This document shows, piece after piece, positions 61,435-64,000 of a DNA stretch of 64,000 nt. The stretch's first letter is position 1; each line of letters starts with the position of its first letter. The stretch lies in NCBI GenBank assembly GCA_000808095.1, contig CP009910.1, positions 806,001 through 870,000 of the forward strand. Direction: 5' to 3'. The notes under the pieces were generated by a model that did no database searches, had not been told where the DNA came from, and saw only the letters and a list, made by a program, of their open reading frames with translations. Position numbers and translations under genes: made by a program. This DNA comes from Borreliella chilensis (GTDB lineage: Bacteria > Spirochaetota > Spirochaetia > Borreliales > Borreliaceae).

Positions 61435-63906
61435 TTAAAAAAAATAATTTAATTTTTTGTAAATCTTATTTATTAATTTCTTTATAGAATATAGTTTTTG
61501 TATGTATTCTTCGTTTTCTATCAGGCTTTTTATACTTTCCATCGATTCTTCTATTGCCATTATGAAATTTTGTTTGGGTTTTAGTCGAAAATTTCCAAAG
61601 CAATCTGTTTCCAATGATAAAAAAAGAGCAAATTTTTTTTTGGGAGAGCTTATGAACTGCATTGTACACCCTAAAAGGTGTTTTATTTTTTCAGGGTCAT
61701 CAATATTTACATTATTTTTTTCATATTTTTTTATACAGTGCCAATCTTTTCCCATTCCTTTGACTATTTCTATAGTTTCTGAGAATTTTTTGTGGTTGAA
61801 TACTGTTACATTTCCATGTGTCAATTGTATTTTAATTTTTTTCAATTCTTCATTGTTTTGATTGTTTAATTCGTTTTTTGCAATCATTTCTTTTAGTTCT
61901 TCTAGGCTAATCTTTATTACATAAATGTTATTTTTATATTCAGCTTTGAAATTTTTTTTCCCTATTTTGACTTCATTGATAATTTTTATCTGTTTTGTAT
62001 TTGGTATTTGTTTTTCTTTTTCAGGAATTTTTTTATTTTTGGGATCTTCATTAAAGCTAATATCTTCAATCCATTCTTTTTTTAGGACTCCAATTGACCT
62101 TGCATACATTTTTGTAGTTTCTATAATTTCTCCTGCAACGAAATATTTTACAGAATCAGTACTAATAAGTGATCCGGGATGAATTATTACATTTTGAGCT
62201 TTAATAGTTTTATATTTCTTTTTTGAAGTTTTAAAACAAATATAATCTCTCATTCCTCGCATTATTGATTTTAAATATCCTTCGTTGTCAAAAACACTTT
62301 TTTGTATTATTGGTATATTTAATTTGCTAACAATGCTCTCAAGCTGCATTTGTACATTTACTATCTCTTCAAGTCCTTGTAGATCTAAATAATTTTCTTT
62401 TGTGTAAGCTTCTTTATTCGTAGCTTTTTTAAAATCTTCAAATATATTGACGAATCCAATTAAATCCCCCATTGGATTTTTATATTTTAAGTGGGCTTGT
62501 CTAGCTTCCATCTCTTCATTTTGGGGTAGAATAAAAATTCCGCTTGTGGATAAAAATGATAGACCTATTGTAGTTTGATAGATTGCTTGTGGATAATTTA
62601 TCATTGCCTCAACTAATGCTCTTGAATGTGCTGGTACTAATGGGAATAGTATCATATATTTACCAATTTCTGTAAGTTCGTTTTTATTGTTGATAGCATC
62701 CAACGATTTTAAAATTTTGCTTGCAGTTTGAATGGAATGTGTGGATGGTTTTGAGATAAAGTCAAAGTGGGTAAAATCTCTGATTCCAATGTCTGCCATT
62801 CTCAGTATTACTTCAGATAGGTCTGTTCGATATATTTCTTCTTTTTGATAATCTTCTCTTAGTTGATAATCTTCTCTTTTATAAAGTCTGTAGCAAGTTC
62901 CTTTTGAAAGTCTTCCTGCTCGACCGGCTCTTTGAGTTGCTGATGATTTTGAAATTGGAACTTCTTGGAGTGAATAGGTATGAGTTTTTGTTTGGAATTT
63001 ATTTGTTTTAACTTTTCCGCTATCGATTACTATTTTAATGTTTTCAATTGTGATTGATGTTTCTGCAATATTTGTTGATACTATTATTTTTCTTTTATTT
63101 TTAGGAGTAGCTACAAATATTTGTTCTTGAGCTTCTTTAGACATTCGTCCGTATAAAGGGAATATTATTAAATTTTTTTTTGAATTTAATTCTTGTAATT
63201 CTTTTATAGTTTCTTTTATTTCTTTCTCTCCAGATAAAAATATAAGTATATCTCCTGCTTTTTTTTCTTTTATTACGTTTAGGACAATTTCTTTTATTTT
63301 TAATATCATTCCTTTTGATGTGTTTAAAAGAGGAGGATTGTATATTATTTGTACTGGGTATGTTATGGTTTCAATGCTAACAACTGGTGCATTGTTAAAA
63401 TATTTTGAAAATATTTTTGTGTTTATTGTAGCAGATGAAACTATGACTTTAAAGTCATCTCTTTTTCTTAAAATGTCTTTAATAAGTCCTAATATAAAAT
63501 CAATGTTCAAGCTTCGTTCATGTGCTTCGTCTATTATGATCACGTCATACTCATAAAGCAATGTATCTTTTTTTAGCTCTTGCAAAAGCACTCCGTCGGT
63601 CATTAATTTTATTTTAGTTTTTGGACTTGTAATCTCTTCAAATCTTATTTTGTAACCAACTTCTTCTCCAACGTTTACACCAATGTGTTTGGCAATGTAT
63701 TCAGCTATTGATATTGTAGCTATTCTTCTTGGCTGAGTTACTCCAATTTTGCCTAATTTTGCAAAACCTGCTTCATATATTATTCTTGGTAGTTGTGTGG
63801 TTTTTCCACTTCCTGTTGGACTTTCAACAATTAAAACATTATTTTTTTCTAATACTTTAATTAATTCATCTTTGTATTTATAAATTGGAAGTTTAAAATC
63901 ATTCAT
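61435..63906 (-). CDS. hrpA: HrpA, DEAH-box RNA helicase
   Basis: ATP-dependent RNA helicase. In B. burgdorferi hrpA is reported to affect many proteins and to be needed for mouse infection and tick transmission. The 823-residue protein has motif I SPTGSGKTTQ (about 29-38), motif II DEAH (126-129), SAT (VSSATI), STNIAETSITI and the motif VI region SATQRAGRAGR. Helicase-associated and OB-fold domains follow. It is much shorter than the roughly 1300-residue E. coli HrpA, lacking the long C-terminal region. It starts 2 bp after the upstream stop codon. Confidence 0.96.
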   Translation of the reverse strand: MNDFKLPIYKYKDELIKVLEKNNVLIVESPTGSGKTTQLPRIIYEAGFAKLGKIGVTQPRRIATISIAEYIAKHIGVNVGEEVGYKIRFEEITSPKTKIKLMTDGVLLQELKKDTLLYEYDVIIIDEAHERSLNIDFILGLIKDILRKRDDFKVIVSSATINTKIFSKYFNNAPVVSIETITYPVQIIYNPPLLNTSKGMILKIKEIVLNVIKEKKAGDILIFLSGEKEIKETIKELQELNSKKNLIIFPLYGRMSKEAQEQIFVATPKNKRKIIVSTNIAETSITIENIKIVIDSGKVKTNKFQTKTHTYSLQEVPISKSSATQRAGRAGRLSKGTCYRLYKREDYQLREDYQKEEIYRTDLSEVILRMADIGIRDFTHFDFISKPSTHSIQTASKILKSLDAINNKNELTEIGKYMILFPLVPAHSRALVEAMINYPQAIYQTTIGLSFLSTSGIFILPQNEEMEARQAHLKYKNPMGDLIGFVNIFEDFKKATNKEAYTKENYLDLQGLEEIVNVQMQLESIVSKLNIPIIQKSVFDNEGYLKSIMRGMRDYICFKTSKKKYKTIKAQNVIIHPGSLISTDSVKYFVAGEIIETTKMYARSIGVLKKEWIEDISFNEDPKNKKIPEKEKQIPNTKQIKIINEVKIGKKNFKAEYKNNIYVIKISLEELKEMIAKNELNNQNNEELKKIKIQLTHGNVTVFNHKKFSETIEIVKGMGKDWHCIKKYEKNNVNIDDPEKIKHLLGCTMQFISSPKKKFALFLSLETDCFGNFRLKPKQNFIMAIEESMESIKSLIENEEYIQKLYSIKKLINKIYKKLNYFF

Positions 63907-63908
63907 AT

Positions 63909-64000
63909 TTATAACAAACTAAATACATATTTCTCATTTATTTCGTCAAGATTAATGCTATCAGGCAAATCAATTTTCTTTCTTTTAATTTTAGCATAAA
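63909..64000 (-). CDS. 3' end of the next gene, probably topA (DNA topoisomerase I)
   Basis: The last 29 sense codons of a minus-strand frame (reading YAKIKRKKIDLPDSINLDEI and on to TAA at 63911-63909) run off the right edge. Too short to identify by motif; topA is suggested by the remembered gene order (BB0828). The stop lies 2 bp before the hrpA ATG, so the two are probably in one transcript. Confidence 0.5.
   Translation of the reverse strand, partial: YAKIKRKKIDLPDSINLDEINEKYVFSLL

Noticed and set aside
1..64000. Mobile element, prophage or horizontally acquired island
   Set aside because: No transposase, integrase, phage gene, direct-repeat boundaries or shift in base composition was seen; gene order is that of the conserved chromosome.

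Overview
This window is a stretch of housekeeping chromosome from a Lyme-group spirochaete (Borrelia burgdorferi sensu lato / Borreliella). The evidence is the extreme A+T content, the heavy use of TTG and GTG starts, the periplasmic-flagellum and rpoS genes, and a gene order that matches, from memory, B. burgdorferi B31 BB0767 to BB0828. I cannot fix the species. I see no insertion sequence, prophage, CRISPR array or plasmid-type gene. The longest stretches without an intact gene are under 300 bases; the notable ones are described as features.

Layout. Minus strand, 1-8343: flgF, flgG, a flgA-like gene, flgI and a single-domain flgJ-like gene (rod and P-ring). These are followed by rpoS with a sigma-54 promoter, a divergent polysaccharide deacetylase, tsaD, pdxK and the 5' part of murG. 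Plus strand, 8578-21626: a DUF2147-like exported protein, apt, the ribosomal group rplU-prp-rpmA-obgE, nadD-LCP-rsfS, spoVG, tRNA-Gln, rplY-pth-tilS-ftsH, an unknown exported protein, a decayed small gene and tdk. A short minus-strand pair (tmk and an exported unknown) precedes the outer-membrane biogenesis run tamB-bamA-skp, then mutS and comF.

From 33823 lies the classical translation/RNA operon rimP-nusA-infB-rbfA-truB-rpsO-pnp. It flows into a lipoprotein with propeller repeats, two LptF/LptG-type permeases, tgt, murJ and a HEAT-repeat protein. coaBC (minus) faces yhdT-panF (plus), which pairs pantothenate uptake with its use for coenzyme A. Next come an RluA-type pseudouridine synthase, a P-loop protein, murC, yicC, a short CMP-kinase-like protein, rpoZ, miaA and a 31-codon basic ribosomal-protein-like gene that is easily missed. 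The right end holds four small envelope genes, hrpA (DEAH helicase) and the 3' tip of the next gene (probably topA).

No wholly new multi-gene system is visible. The points most worth a second look are: the flgA-like gene, whose only sensible start is ATA; a two-frameshift relic after 20246; several long perfect palindromes (two inside apt, one centred on a start codon); a terminator-like hairpin abutting the rimP ribosome-binding site; a 12-unit, 33-bp coding repeat in infB and a compositionally similar disordered insertion in the S1 domain of PNPase; NusA with a C-terminal zinc ribbon; a Prp-type protease whose expected L27 extension is absent; PanF lacking its first membrane helix; and a CMP-kinase-like protein whose Walker-A lysine is replaced by Asn.
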